The notes under the pieces are model-generated. The model was not told the origin of the DNA. It searched no databases and saw nothing but the letters and a program-made list of their open reading frames with translations. A stretch of DNA of 30,839 nt. Origin: JBBSMX01 sp038232935 (lineage in GTDB: Bacteria > Bacteroidota > Rhodothermia > Rhodothermales > JANQRZ01). The stretch spans positions 1-30,839 of the forward strand of contig JBBSMX010000037.1 of the NCBI GenBank assembly GCA_038232935.1, written 5' to 3'. The position numbers and the translations under genes are program-made. Shown here piece by piece: positions 6,995 to 16,200 of this stretch. Position 1 is the first letter of the stretch. Every line of letters starts with the position of its first letter.

Positions 6995-8278
6995 GTGACG
7001 ACGGACCTCCCTACGACTAAAGAAACGACGGTCGCGCCGAGCGTGGCCGCCCGCCCGCTGTACGTCCGTTCCGAGACGGCTCCGCTGCGGCAGGTCGTCG
7101 TCCACACGCCCGGCGAGGAGATGGAGCTCGTCTCGCCGGAGAACAAGCTGGATCTGCTCTTCGACGACCTCCTCTTCACGGAGCGGGCGCAGGAGGAGCA
7201 CACCGTGATGTGCCGCCTGTTCGAAGCCGTCGTGGACCGGCCCGATGCCGTCCTCCAGATCTCTGCCCTCCTGCGCGAGACGTTCGACGCCGAGGACGCC
7301 CGCCACGAGTTCATCGAACTGCTAGCCGAGCGGCTGCCCGAGCGCAACTTCGAGGCCTACGAGCGGGAACTGAAGAAGCTCTCGCCCGCCGAGTTGCACC
7401 GGTTCGCCCTCACGGGTCAGTCCGGCCTCCGCCTCTCTACAAACCCGCTGCCGAACCTCATGTTCACGCGGGATCTCTCGGCCGTGGTCGGCGAACACGT
7501 CATCCTCTCGCACGCGGCTACGCTCGCACGGGCGCGGGAGAGCATCATCGTCCGCATCATCTTCCTCCATCACCCGCGGTTCGCCGACGTGCAGGACCGC
7601 ATCATCGAGTTGCCGCCGGAGGTCTCATTCGAGGGCGGGGACCTGCTCGTCGTCAACGAGAAGATCGTCCTCATCGGGCAGTCGGAGCGGACCTCGCTGG
7701 GCGGGGTGATGGCCGTGACGCGTGAGTTGATGGCACGGACATCGGTGGAGCACGTGCTGATGGTGAACCTCCCGAAGGCGCGCTACTGCATGCACCTCGA
7801 TACCGTGTTCACGTTCGCCAGCGAGGACGAGTGCGTCGCGTTCCCGCCGATCATCGAAGGCGAGCAGCATAACGTGATGCATTTCACTGCCGCGAGCGAG
7901 CCCGACGCGTTCCACATGAAGGTGTGGCCGAACCTTCAGCACGCGCTGGAGGCTCTCACCGACCGCTCGTACACCTTCATCAACTGTGGCGGCGATGATC
8001 CGATCAACCAGCGGCGCGAGCAGTGGACGGACGGCGCGAACCTGTTCGCCCTCGCCCCCGGCGTCGTCGTCGGTTACGAGCGCAACCAGGTCACCTACGA
8101 CGCCCTCCGCGATCACGGCTACCACGTCGTCGAGGCCGAGGCCTTCCTCGCCTACCACGCGGGCAACGCGATAAGCAGCAACCACAAAGTGGCGATCCAG
8201 CTCCGCGGGCACGAGCTCTCGCGCGGGCGCGGCGGCCCCCGCTGCATGACGATGCCGATCCTCCGCAGCGAAGCATAA
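6995..8278 (+). CDS. arcA: Arginine deiminase
   Basis: 427 aa, the normal length for the family. Hydrolyses L-arginine to citrulline and ammonia. The full guanidino-group-modifying signature is visible: N-terminal LRQVVVHTPGEEMELVSPEN, NPLPNLMFTRD (substrate-binding region, 150-160), SFEGGDLL (211-218), the catalytic His267 in YCMHLDTVFTF, INCGGDD (329-335) and the nucleophile Cys417 in RGGPRCMTMPILR. GTG at 6995 is chosen because the first in-frame ATG is residue 43, inside the conserved fold. No ornithine carbamoyltransferase (arcB) or carbamate kinase (arcC) is adjacent, so the energy-yielding pathway is not encoded here; the role may be arginine catabolism, nitrogen supply or pH control. 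tadA follows after 3 bp. Confidence 0.94.
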   Translation: MTTDLPTTKETTVAPSVAARPLYVRSETAPLRQVVVHTPGEEMELVSPENKLDLLFDDLLFTERAQEEHTVMCRLFEAVVDRPDAVLQISALLRETFDAEDARHEFIELLAERLPERNFEAYERELKKLSPAELHRFALTGQSGLRLSTNPLPNLMFTRDLSAVVGEHVILSHAATLARARESIIVRIIFLHHPRFADVQDRIIELPPEVSFEGGDLLVVNEKIVLIGQSERTSLGGVMAVTRELMARTSVEHVLMVNLPKARYCMHLDTVFTFASEDECVAFPPIIEGEQHNVMHFTAASEPDAFHMKVWPNLQHALEALTDRSYTFINCGGDDPINQRREQWTDGANLFALAPGVVVGYERNQVTYDALRDHGYHVVEAEAFLAYHAGNAISSNHKVAIQLRGHELSRGRGGPRCMTMPILRSEA

Positions 8279-8281
8279 CCG

Positions 8282-8779
8282 ATGGCTCTCGCCTCGCTCT
8301 TGGACCCGGACCGGCGCTGGATGAAGCAAGCGCTCCGCGAAGCCGAGCGGGCGTTCGGGGAGGGCGAAGTCCCGGTCGGTGCCGTCGTCGTGCGGGAAGG
8401 CGTGCTCGTCGGGCGCGGGCGCAACGCCGTCGAACGGCTCGGCGACCCGACGGCGCACGCGGAGATGCTCGCGCTCTCGGCCGCCTGCGAGACCGTCGGC
8501 TCCAAAGTCCTCGACGGGTGCACGCTCTACGTCACGCTCGAACCGTGCCCGATGTGCTCGGGCGCGCTCGTCCTCGCCCGGCTCTCGCGCCTCGTCTTCG
8601 GCGCGTTCGACGAGAAGTTCGGTGCCGCCTCTACGCTCTACACGATCCCGCAGGACCCGCGACTCAACCATCAGGTCGAGGTCGTCTCCGGGGTAGAAGC
8701 GGAGACAGCGGCCGATCTGTTACGCGGCTTCTTCCAGCAACGCCGCCCACTCCGTCCCGGCAACAGGAAGCGCTCGTGA
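8282..8779 (+). CDS. tadA: tRNA(Arg) adenosine-34 deaminase
   Basis: 165 aa. Converts A34 to inosine in the tRNA(Arg) anticodon, letting it read several arginine codons. The zinc-binding cytidine/deoxycytidylate-deaminase motifs are complete: HAE (59-61, with catalytic Glu61) and PCPMC (88-92, Cys89 and Cys92), followed by the TadA-typical segment ARLSRLVFGAFDEKFGAA and LNHQVEV. Its ATG lies 3 bp after the arginine deiminase stop, so the two are almost certainly cotranscribed. Guanine deaminases share the zinc motif, but the C-terminal LNHQVEVVSGV pattern fits TadA. Confidence 0.92.
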   Translation: MALASLLDPDRRWMKQALREAERAFGEGEVPVGAVVVREGVLVGRGRNAVERLGDPTAHAEMLALSAACETVGSKVLDGCTLYVTLEPCPMCSGALVLARLSRLVFGAFDEKFGAASTLYTIPQDPRLNHQVEVVSGVEAETAADLLRGFFQQRRPLRPGNRKRS

Positions 8780-8819
8780 AGCCGAAACTGCCAGCTTTCG
8801 CGCGCCGTTCAACGGCCCT

Positions 8820-9812
8820 ATGAATCCTTCTGAAGCACTCCGCACGCGGGACGTCGTCGTCATCGGGGCCGGCCCCATCGGGCTCGCCTGCGCCATCGAG
8901 GCCACGCACGCCGGGCTCGACGCGCTCGTGATCGAGAAGGGCGCGCTCATCAACTCCTTCCTTGGCTACCCGACGGGGATGGAGTTCTTCTCGACGCCGG
9001 ACCTGCTGGAGATCGGCGGTTACCCGCTCATCTCACGCGACTACAAACCGCTCCGCGAAGAAGCGCTCGACTACTACCGCCGCGTGGCGGAGGTCGAGAA
9101 GCTGGACGTGCGTCTCTACGAGCGTGTGATCCGCGCCGAAGGCGAGCTGGGCCACTTCACGGTGGTGACGGAGAAGGGCGCGTATCCCTGTCGCTTCGTC
9201 GTCGTCGCCACGGGGTTCTACGACGTGCCGAACCTGATGGGTGTGCCGGGCGAAGACCTGCCAAAGGTCACCCACTACTACAAAGAGCCCTACCCGTACA
9301 GCGGCCAGAAGGTCGCGGTCATCGGCGCGAAGAACTCGGCAGCGAAGGCGGCACTCGACTGCCTCCGCCACGGCGCGGACGTGACCCTCATCGTGCGCGG
9401 CCCCGAGGTCTCGCAGAGCGTGAAATACTGGATCCGCCCCAATCTCGTCAACCGCATCAAGGACGGGCAGATCGAGGCGTATTTCAACACCGCCGTCAAA
9501 GAGATCCGCGCGCACTCCCTGCTGATCGAAACAGCGGACGGCGAGCGAGAGATCGAAAACGACTGGGTGCTGGCCCTCACCGGCTACCGCCCGAACTACC
9601 CGCTGCTCGAACGGCTCGGCGTGGGCTTCGAAGGCCCCACCCGCCGGCCCGTCCACAACGCGGAGACGCTGGAGACGAACCGGCCGGGGGTCTACCTCGC
9701 CGGGACGGTCTGCGGCGGGATGGATACGAGCGAGTGGTTCATCGAGAACGGCCGCGTTCACGCCCGGCAGATCATGGCGCACATCACCGCGCGGGAGCCG
9801 GTCGAGGCGTAG
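8820..9812 (+). CDS. ypdA: YpdA-family FAD/NAD(P)H oxidoreductase (bacillithiol disulfide reductase type)
   Basis: 330 aa. The N-terminal FAD-binding Rossmann motif is VVVIGAGPIGLACAIEA (12-28); a second nucleotide-binding motif, VAVIGAKNSAAKAAL, starts near residue 165. Segments such as NSFLGYPTGMEFFSTPDLLEIGG and the C-terminal GTVCGGMDTSEWFIENGR are characteristic of YpdA. There is no CxxC redox pair in the middle of the protein, which separates it from ordinary thioredoxin reductases. Family members reduce bacillithiol disulfide with NADPH, so the gene suggests a bacillithiol redox system, though the biosynthetic genes are not in this window. It follows tadA by 40 bp and ends 3 bp before the stop of the converging cytochrome gene. 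Confidence 0.9.
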   Translation: MNPSEALRTRDVVVIGAGPIGLACAIEATHAGLDALVIEKGALINSFLGYPTGMEFFSTPDLLEIGGYPLISRDYKPLREEALDYYRRVAEVEKLDVRLYERVIRAEGELGHFTVVTEKGAYPCRFVVVATGFYDVPNLMGVPGEDLPKVTHYYKEPYPYSGQKVAVIGAKNSAAKAALDCLRHGADVTLIVRGPEVSQSVKYWIRPNLVNRIKDGQIEAYFNTAVKEIRAHSLLIETADGEREIENDWVLALTGYRPNYPLLERLGVGFEGPTRRPVHNAETLETNRPGVYLAGTVCGGMDTSEWFIENGRVHARQIMAHITAREPVEA

Positions 9813-9815
9813 CGC

Positions 9816-11978
9816 CTACGGCAGCGCGTCGAGCACCTGCCGCGCCATCGGCTGGCCGGGGTCGAGCTGGAGCGCCTGCTGCGCGTACCGACGCGCCTCG
9901 GCAGCGTTGCCGAGTTGGAAGTAGGCCGCCGCGAGGCCCGCTGCCACGTCGGCGCGTCCCGGCGCGACGGCCGCAGCGCGCGTAAGCACCTCGACGGCCT
10001 CGCGGAACGCCCCCTGCTGCAAGTGATACGTCCCGAGGTTGCTGAGGGCATTCGCGTTGTTCGGACCGGCATCCACAGCGCGCTGGAACAGGTCGCCGGC
10101 GGCCTCCGTCTCCCCCTGACCCGCCCGTACGATGCCGAGGTTGACGAGGGCGTCCACGTAATCCGGCTGCAGCTCGACGGCCTGCTCCAGATGACGCACG
10201 GCCTCGGATGCATCGCCCCCTACGCGCAGCAGAGCCGTGCCGAGGTTGTAGTGCGCCGAAGCCAGCCACGGCTCGTGCTCCACGGCGGCGCGGTACTGAC
10301 GCTCTGCCTCGTTCAGTCTGCCTTGGGCTTCCAGAAAGCGCCCGTAGTTCACGCGCACGTCCGCGAGCGCAGGCTGAACATCGAGCGCCTCGCGGTAGAG
10401 CCGGTCGATCTCCGAGGGTGGTCCGCCTGTCGCCTCGTACGCCTGCGCGAGCGCGTTCAGCCGCTCCGGTACGCCGGGCTTTAGCCGAACTGCCTCCTTG
10501 AGCGCAGGGATAGCCTCTTGCACTCGGCCGAGTTGCATGCGGGCGAAGCCGAGCAGGTAGTGCCCCTCGCTGATGTGCGGTGCCTTCGGGAGCGCTTCTT
10601 CCAGCCGGGCCACCCCCTTCTCCAACACGTCCGGCCGCGCCTGTTGCCTGCCGTAGACGACGTACGCCATGCCTTCGTACACGTCGCCCTCCGTCTGCTC
10701 CACGTCTCGGGGGAAATAGCTCGTGAGCTCGACATCGCCCTCCGTCTCTGTCACCTGAGCCGTCACGCGGTCTTCGGCTCGGACGACGCGGATGTAGTGG
10801 TCCGTAAACGACGCGTGCGGCGCGTCCTCCGCCTCGACCTTCGGCATGTGGCAGGCGAAGCAGTTCGCGTCCGGCGCGTGCAGCGTGCGCAACTCCGCTG
10901 TCGGCATCTGCTGTTGCAGGGGCCCGGACGCGTGGCATTCCAGACACGTCGCGTTGAAGTAGCTCGGCCCCGCCTCACGGAACCCCTCGTGCGGGTTGTG
11001 GCACGTCGTGCAGTTCATCGTACCCGACTCGATGAAGCACCGGCTCTTCTTCATCCGGTCGGCGTGGGAGATAACCCCGATGGCGCCGGGCTGATCTTCG
11101 ACATCGAGGTCGAACATGGCGAGGTGCGCGGCGAGAGGCTTCGAGGGGCGGTAGCCGAAGGCCTCTTCGCCCTCACGCAGCATTGAGACGGTCCCGTTGA
11201 GGTGGCACTGCTGGCACACGTCGAGCTGGGCATCGAGGCTCAGGTGCGCCGGATTGACGATGGTGTAATCGATGGAGTCCGCTGGCTCCGGGTCAGCGAG
11301 TCGTGCCTCGACGTGGAGCGCGCCGGGGCCGTGGCATCGCTCGCACCCGATGCCTTCGGCGATGGACGTGTACGCCCCTTCCACGAACGGGACCGGCTCG
11401 GAGAACCCGTTGTGGCAGGCCATGCACCGCGTCGGGATCGCGCGGTCGAACCGCCCATTCGAGACTCGGTAGCCGGGGCTGAAGTCCCAGCGCTCGGCCT
11501 GGGTATACCACGTCAACGGCAGTTCGTAATAGTGCTCCTCTTCTTCGGTGAGATAGGTCCGCGCCGCCGACCCGCTCCCCACGACGAAGTCCATCCGGCG
11601 AACGAGCCGGTGCGTCTTCTGACCCTGCGCATTCTGCCGGTACTCCTCCTGATAGAAGGCGCCGTCCTTCGCGTAGACGGTGTAGTAGAACCCGCTGCCC
11701 TCGTGATAAAGCACCACCCCATCGTACTGCTCGACGGCGTTCTGCGGCGTAAGCGGGTAGAGCGACTGCGCCATCCCATGCTGCTGATAGCTCGCGTAGA
11801 GATCCTCGTGACACGTCGCGCACGCTGCATCCCCGGCGTAGGCCACACCAGTCGTTGCGTTCTGAAACGGCGACGCATCGCCCTGGACTTCCGCCCTCCC
11901 GGTGACGGAATCCGTCGGCGTGCTGCACCCGGCTACGAGCAGTACGAGCAGTACGTGGGCTCCGAAGATCCAGCGCAT
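9816..11978 (-). CDS. Heptaheme c-type cytochrome lipoprotein with C-terminal TPR domain
   Basis: 720 aa from the ATG at 11978. The signal peptide ends in LLVAGC, with Cys18 as lipid-attachment site. Seven CxxCH haem motifs follow: CATCH 53-57, CMACH 185-189, CERCH 212-216, CQQCH 255-259, CTTCH 323-327, CLECH 345-349 and CFACH 373-377. This pattern resembles the multihaem c554/NrfA-like superfamily. Residues about 430-715 form a run of tetratricopeptide repeats (for example APHISEGHYLLGFARMQLGRVQEA and EPWLASAHYNLGTALLRVGGDASEA), normally a protein-binding scaffold. It should be exported by Sec, haem-loaded in the periplasm and lipid-anchored. A longer frame upstream to 12068 is rejected because it buries the signal peptide and crosses a terminator. 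Electron donor and acceptor are unknown; a nitrite-reductase-type activity cannot be claimed. Confidence 0.88.
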   Translation of the reverse strand: MRWIFGAHVLLVLLVAGCSTPTDSVTGRAEVQGDASPFQNATTGVAYAGDAACATCHEDLYASYQQHGMAQSLYPLTPQNAVEQYDGVVLYHEGSGFYYTVYAKDGAFYQEEYRQNAQGQKTHRLVRRMDFVVGSGSAARTYLTEEEEHYYELPLTWYTQAERWDFSPGYRVSNGRFDRAIPTRCMACHNGFSEPVPFVEGAYTSIAEGIGCERCHGPGALHVEARLADPEPADSIDYTIVNPAHLSLDAQLDVCQQCHLNGTVSMLREGEEAFGYRPSKPLAAHLAMFDLDVEDQPGAIGVISHADRMKKSRCFIESGTMNCTTCHNPHEGFREAGPSYFNATCLECHASGPLQQQMPTAELRTLHAPDANCFACHMPKVEAEDAPHASFTDHYIRVVRAEDRVTAQVTETEGDVELTSYFPRDVEQTEGDVYEGMAYVVYGRQQARPDVLEKGVARLEEALPKAPHISEGHYLLGFARMQLGRVQEAIPALKEAVRLKPGVPERLNALAQAYEATGGPPSEIDRLYREALDVQPALADVRVNYGRFLEAQGRLNEAERQYRAAVEHEPWLASAHYNLGTALLRVGGDASEAVRHLEQAVELQPDYVDALVNLGIVRAGQGETEAAGDLFQRAVDAGPNNANALSNLGTYHLQQGAFREAVEVLTRAAAVAPGRADVAAGLAAAYFQLGNAAEARRYAQQALQLDPGQPMARQVLDALP

Positions 11979-12032
11979 GGAAGACGAGCAGTTGAGGAAT
12001 CGCACGAGTGACCGGCCGTCGCACGGGGGGCT

Positions 12033-12075
12033 AAAAATAAACAACGGGGTGAGCCCGTCAAGGCCCACCCCGTTG
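12033..12075 (-). terminator. Intrinsic terminator downstream of the PorV-like gene
   Basis: CAACGGGGTG (12042-12051) and CACCCCGTTG (12066-12075) form a 10-bp perfect stem. Read on the minus strand, the stem is followed by TTTATTTTT (complement of 12033-12041). It lies 31 bp past the PorV-like stop, so transcription of the receptor/exported protein/PorV group should largely end here. The cytochrome gene further on then needs read-through or its own promoter. Confidence 0.85.
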
Positions 12076-12106
12076 CACTAAGTCACCGCATCAACGGCGT
12101 TCCAGC

Positions 12107-13144
12107 TTAGAGCGTGAAGCTCACCGAGAACATGTTGACACCACTGAACACGTCGGAAGGACGGTAAGAGTAGTCCACCGCTAACCCGTTGCCCACCATG
12201 TTGAGGTTGACGCCGGCACCGACGTTCCAGACCTCCCACGCCGTCACGTCCGGGTCGGCCGTAAGGTTTAGGCCGCCGCGCACGAAGAAGAGGTTCTGGT
12301 ACCCCAGTTCCACTCCGGCTGCGTAGTTGTCGAGGTCGTAGGCGTTCGACCGGAAGTTAGTCGACAACGTGGCCGTAAGGTCGCCGGCGAACTGGCGCGT
12401 ATACGCCGCGCCGAAGTTGAGCAGCGAGGGGAGTTCCGATCCGAGGTCGCGAACTTCGCCTGCGATGTTGTTCGTCCCGGAGGGGCCGTCCTGATTGACA
12501 CGGGTGTTCAGGCCAAGCCCTCCGAAGTTCATCTGCGGTCCGAAGTTCTTCAAGCTCACCCCGAAGCGCAGCCCGCTCTCCCCGACTACGTAGGTCATGC
12601 CGGCATCGAAAGCGATGCCGCTGGAGTTGAGGTTGTCGATCCGTCGGCTCAGCCCTTTTACGGTCAGGCCAGCCGCGATGCGGTCGGTGAACTGGCGGGC
12701 TAGAGTGAGACCGAGCACTGTCGCGGAGGCATCATACGTATTGGATGGGTCAAGCTCGGGGTTGAATTCGTCCGTGCGGAAGATGTTACCATAGTCCCAC
12801 GACGAGACCGTCAACGCGATGTTGTTATTACCGAAGCGTTGCGCGACGCCGAAGTAGTTCACGCCGATGTCGGCGAGGTACTCCACACGGCTGAACAGAG
12901 CGTTCGTGCTCGGATTCGTCATGAGCGCGGCAGGGTTGCTTTGGAGGGCCTCCACACCGCTCATATCATTGAGTCCGCTGGTGAGCGAAGAGCTTAGGGA
13001 CACGGTACGCGGAGTCACCGGTACGAGCAACTCCTCCATCGCCGCCGTCCCTGCTCGGTCGTCTCCTTGGGCGTGGGCGTTTGATGCGTAGAGTACCACC
13101 AAGAGAGCGGTCAACACGCTGCAGGTTATGAGTTTGACTCTCAT
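12107..13144 (-). CDS. PorV/PorQ-like outer-membrane beta-barrel protein
   Basis: 345 aa. The signal peptide is MRVKLITCSVLTALLVVLYASNAHAQ (about 26 residues). The mature part begins with a region followed by GVEALQSNPAALMTNPSTNALF (FadL/PorV-like N-terminal hatch: NPA within an 'asNPA' context) and then amphipathic strands such as NNNIALTVSSWDYGNIF, RIAAGLTVKGLSRR and LFFVRGGLNL, ending LAVDYSYRPSDVFSGVNMFSVSFTL with a C-terminal aromatic/hydrophobic strand. PorV and PorQ relatives serve the type IX secretion system by handling cargo at the outer membrane. ATG 13144 lies 8 nt after GGAGGA, a good Shine-Dalgarno; an intervening ATG is followed directly by TAA. It sits 61 bp after the exported-protein gene, which suggests a dedicated partner. 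Confidence 0.85.
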   Translation of the reverse strand: MRVKLITCSVLTALLVVLYASNAHAQGDDRAGTAAMEELLVPVTPRTVSLSSSLTSGLNDMSGVEALQSNPAALMTNPSTNALFSRVEYLADIGVNYFGVAQRFGNNNIALTVSSWDYGNIFRTDEFNPELDPSNTYDASATVLGLTLARQFTDRIAAGLTVKGLSRRIDNLNSSGIAFDAGMTYVVGESGLRFGVSLKNFGPQMNFGGLGLNTRVNQDGPSGTNNIAGEVRDLGSELPSLLNFGAAYTRQFAGDLTATLSTNFRSNAYDLDNYAAGVELGYQNLFFVRGGLNLTADPDVTAWEVWNVGAGVNLNMVGNGLAVDYSYRPSDVFSGVNMFSVSFTL

Positions 13145-13205
13145 AGTTACATTCCTCCGATTTCGAGTAGGTTGCACCGACACGTGCTTGCTTAAGAGTG
13201 CTGGC

Positions 13206-16200
13206 TTAAAAGACATCGACGTCGATCTGGCGATTGATCACCCCGAATTTCAGGACGCGCTCGCCGATCTGGCTGCTGTCGCTGTTACGAGCCTGCACGT
13301 GGATGATGTACATCCCGCTAGCAACCGGTAGGTTGTTGGTGGTAGTGAGGTCCCAGTCAAGCGAACGGCTTTCGTCCGACTTGTTCAGGGTCTTGATTAG
13401 CGTGCCTGATACCGTGTAGATGCGGACCGTCACCTGAGGGGGCAGGTTCGTGAAGCGCACACGGCGGTCAGCGTTGCCGGTCTCATAAGCCGAGCGCCCC
13501 CGGTATGGGTTCGGCACTATGCCAATCATATCGAGAGCCTCTTCGTTGAACGAGGCATCGGTCAGCAGAGCGAGCGACGAGGTATCGAAGCTGAACTGAT
13601 CCCCCGCGACGAACCCCTTCGGTACCGTCCGGAAACGGATCGTCGTCCCGGCCGCCGGCGTCGTCCCGTCGCCCGCCAAGTCCGCAATCTCCATCCCAGC
13701 CAGCCCACCGATCGGCACCACGAACCGGGGGCTCAACTTCTTGTAGCAGAAGTCGATGTAGTACCTCTGCGTCTGGCACGCAATGACCGCTCCCGAGCTC
13801 GACACCGTGGAATCCACTTGCGTGTCACCGTCGTTCTGGGGATCGTACGTCCCCCCGGGTCCGCCGAACCCGTCGGCTGCCGCCTTGAAGAGGGCGTAGC
13901 CGTCCGGGCGGTCCGGCATCATCCAGAGCAAGGGGTGCGTGACGCCAAGCGTGAGGGTGTCCTCTCCGACGATGACATCCTGCGTCGCGGAGAGGGCGTT
14001 GGCCCAGTCCTGAACAGGCTCGGCGCCATCGGGCGTTCGAAGGATGGGGATCATCCGGATGTCATCGCTCGAATCGTCGGGCGTCCTCCCGATGTTCCAC
14101 AGCTCGAAGGGGACGCTGGCGAGCTCGTCGGCGGCGGTGCCGGGCGCGGCGTCGGCGTAGACGCCGAGGCAAGCTCCGGTCGAGGCGCACCCCTGAGTGA
14201 AGCGCATCTCGAAATCGTCCGGGGCCGCCGCAGGGAGGTTGCCGAGAGCACCGAGCGCGTTGGCGGGGTTGGTCACGACGTAATCGCCGGTGCTGTTGGG
14301 GTCGAGCCAGACGGTGTTCCCGCCATAGAACATGCATCCCGGATCAGCGAGTGCGGCGGCAGGACCACAGACCTCCCCGTTCGGGTTGGTCGTCTCGACG
14401 ATCCCAGCCGCGTTGTTACCGTCCCCATGGCCAGCAAAGTCCGGCGCCCCTCCCTGATCCTCAGGCCGGAGCGTTGCAGAGTTGATGTTGATGAACTGGA
14501 TGCCGTCGATCACGTACTGGCCGGTAAAGACGGAGACGCCTTGCGTGCTATCCTGAATCGCCTCGGCGTCCTCCACAGAGGTTATCGCAGTGGGCGGGAC
14601 GTAGACGCCATTGTCGCGGAGCAGATTAGCCCCGTTGAAGATCTCCTGCCCATCACGCGTAACTCTATACGTGATCAACGTCGTGTCTCTCGGGGAGCCA
14701 ATATTGTCCGGCGCACGCGCAACGTTGACGTCAATGATCTCGACTCCATAGGTCGCGCCTGTCACGCGGGTCGGGTCAACGACGACCGCGGAAGCGACGC
14801 CGATCCCTCCTCCTCCGGTGCGATCAGACAAGATGACCTGGCCGATATCGCTCTGCTGCTCCGAGCCACCCTGCACAGCGGTCACTCTCGAAGGCCGGAA
14901 CGTGATCTGCGTCGGCGAGCTTTCGACGACTCGATCTCGGGGAGCCTCCCGGTTCACGCCGTAGGCGGAGACGCCGAAGTAGTAGTCGGTATAGTTCACG
15001 AGGGGGCTCCCCGAGAAGGCATCGGACTGCGGGACGTAGAAGTACTGGAGACCGGAATCACTCCCTCGCGCTGCCACCGTTTCGCGGTCAGCGTCCAAAT
15101 CGAGATCGAAGGTAATGTTGTTGACACGCGTAATCCCGTTGATCTTGTCATAGGTGGCGACGAGCCGGCGCTGCGTCTGGTCGAATCCGCTCGTGGGGTA
15201 CTGGTAGATGTTGAAGCCCTCGAACGAGTAGCCCAGCTTCCGGAACTGCCCGAGGTAGTTGCTGCTGCTCTCGGGGTAGCCCCACACGATCACCGCACTG
15301 TCGTCGACTTCTCCGGCCTCGAGACAGTTGCCGGAGCCGGGGGCCAGGTCAGGGTTCGTTCTGCTGCAGAGGCGGGGGGCCGGCGGCGGCTCGGGCACCT
15401 CGAAGTCCAGGTCGTACGCGGCCTGCGCCGTGATGTCCGCAGCCCGGAGGGCAGAGACCGAACCGAGGTTGCTTCCACCCTGCGCGAACACGATACCGAA
15501 GACGATGTCCTGCACATCCCCAGGCTCGATCGTGAACGGTCCTGTGGTGACGATGAGGCGACGGTCACTGGCCGGGTTAGGCCCACCTGAATTGTCGCTG
15601 TTCACTTCGCTCCAAAACTCCCCCCTCACAGGGTCGCCGGGGAAGGCGAACTTGGTAACCTCTCCGGGCGTCTGATAGCCGAGACCGAATGCCGTGATCT
15701 CCGTGCCGTTCCCCCACAACCCTTTCTGATAGTTGTAGTATTCCTGCCCCGTGGTGGGATCACCCGTGCCGGGAGGCCCACCATTAATGAAATAGGTGAA
15801 GCTGGTAAGCCCCAGGGTGTCTCTGATACCGTCACCGTCCTGGTCGTCTACGACGGGTCCTTGGAAGAAGTCATATCCGGCGGCCGGAGGGATGCCATAC
15901 ATTTCGTCTGTACGCCCACCGTTGTAGACGTAGCCGAGGCTGAGGTCGATGTCACTGCCGATGTAATCATCCCCGGCGTCTCCGAGGTCGGGATCGGAAA
16001 ACACGGAGAGGTAGGCCTCTTCGAGGGGCTGGCTCCCCTTGTATTCGATCGTGTATTTGTAGAAGGTGGTGGTCCCGAGCGCGTTGTCCCGGTCGAAGGC
16101 AAAGGCCTGCACGCGAACCTCGACCCCGATGGGGGGCGTGTCCGTCTGGTCGTGGGAGCTCCCCACATCATTCATCACCCACCACAGGCTCTGGTCGCCG

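Noticed and set aside
13818..15590. 590-codon plus-strand frame opposite the large exported protein gene
   Set aside because: An antisense shadow: no family motifs, a His/Arg/Val/Asp-rich composition produced by the complementary codons, and complete overlap with a well-supported gene. The same reasoning removes the long antisense frames over rho, arcA, the receptor and the kinase.
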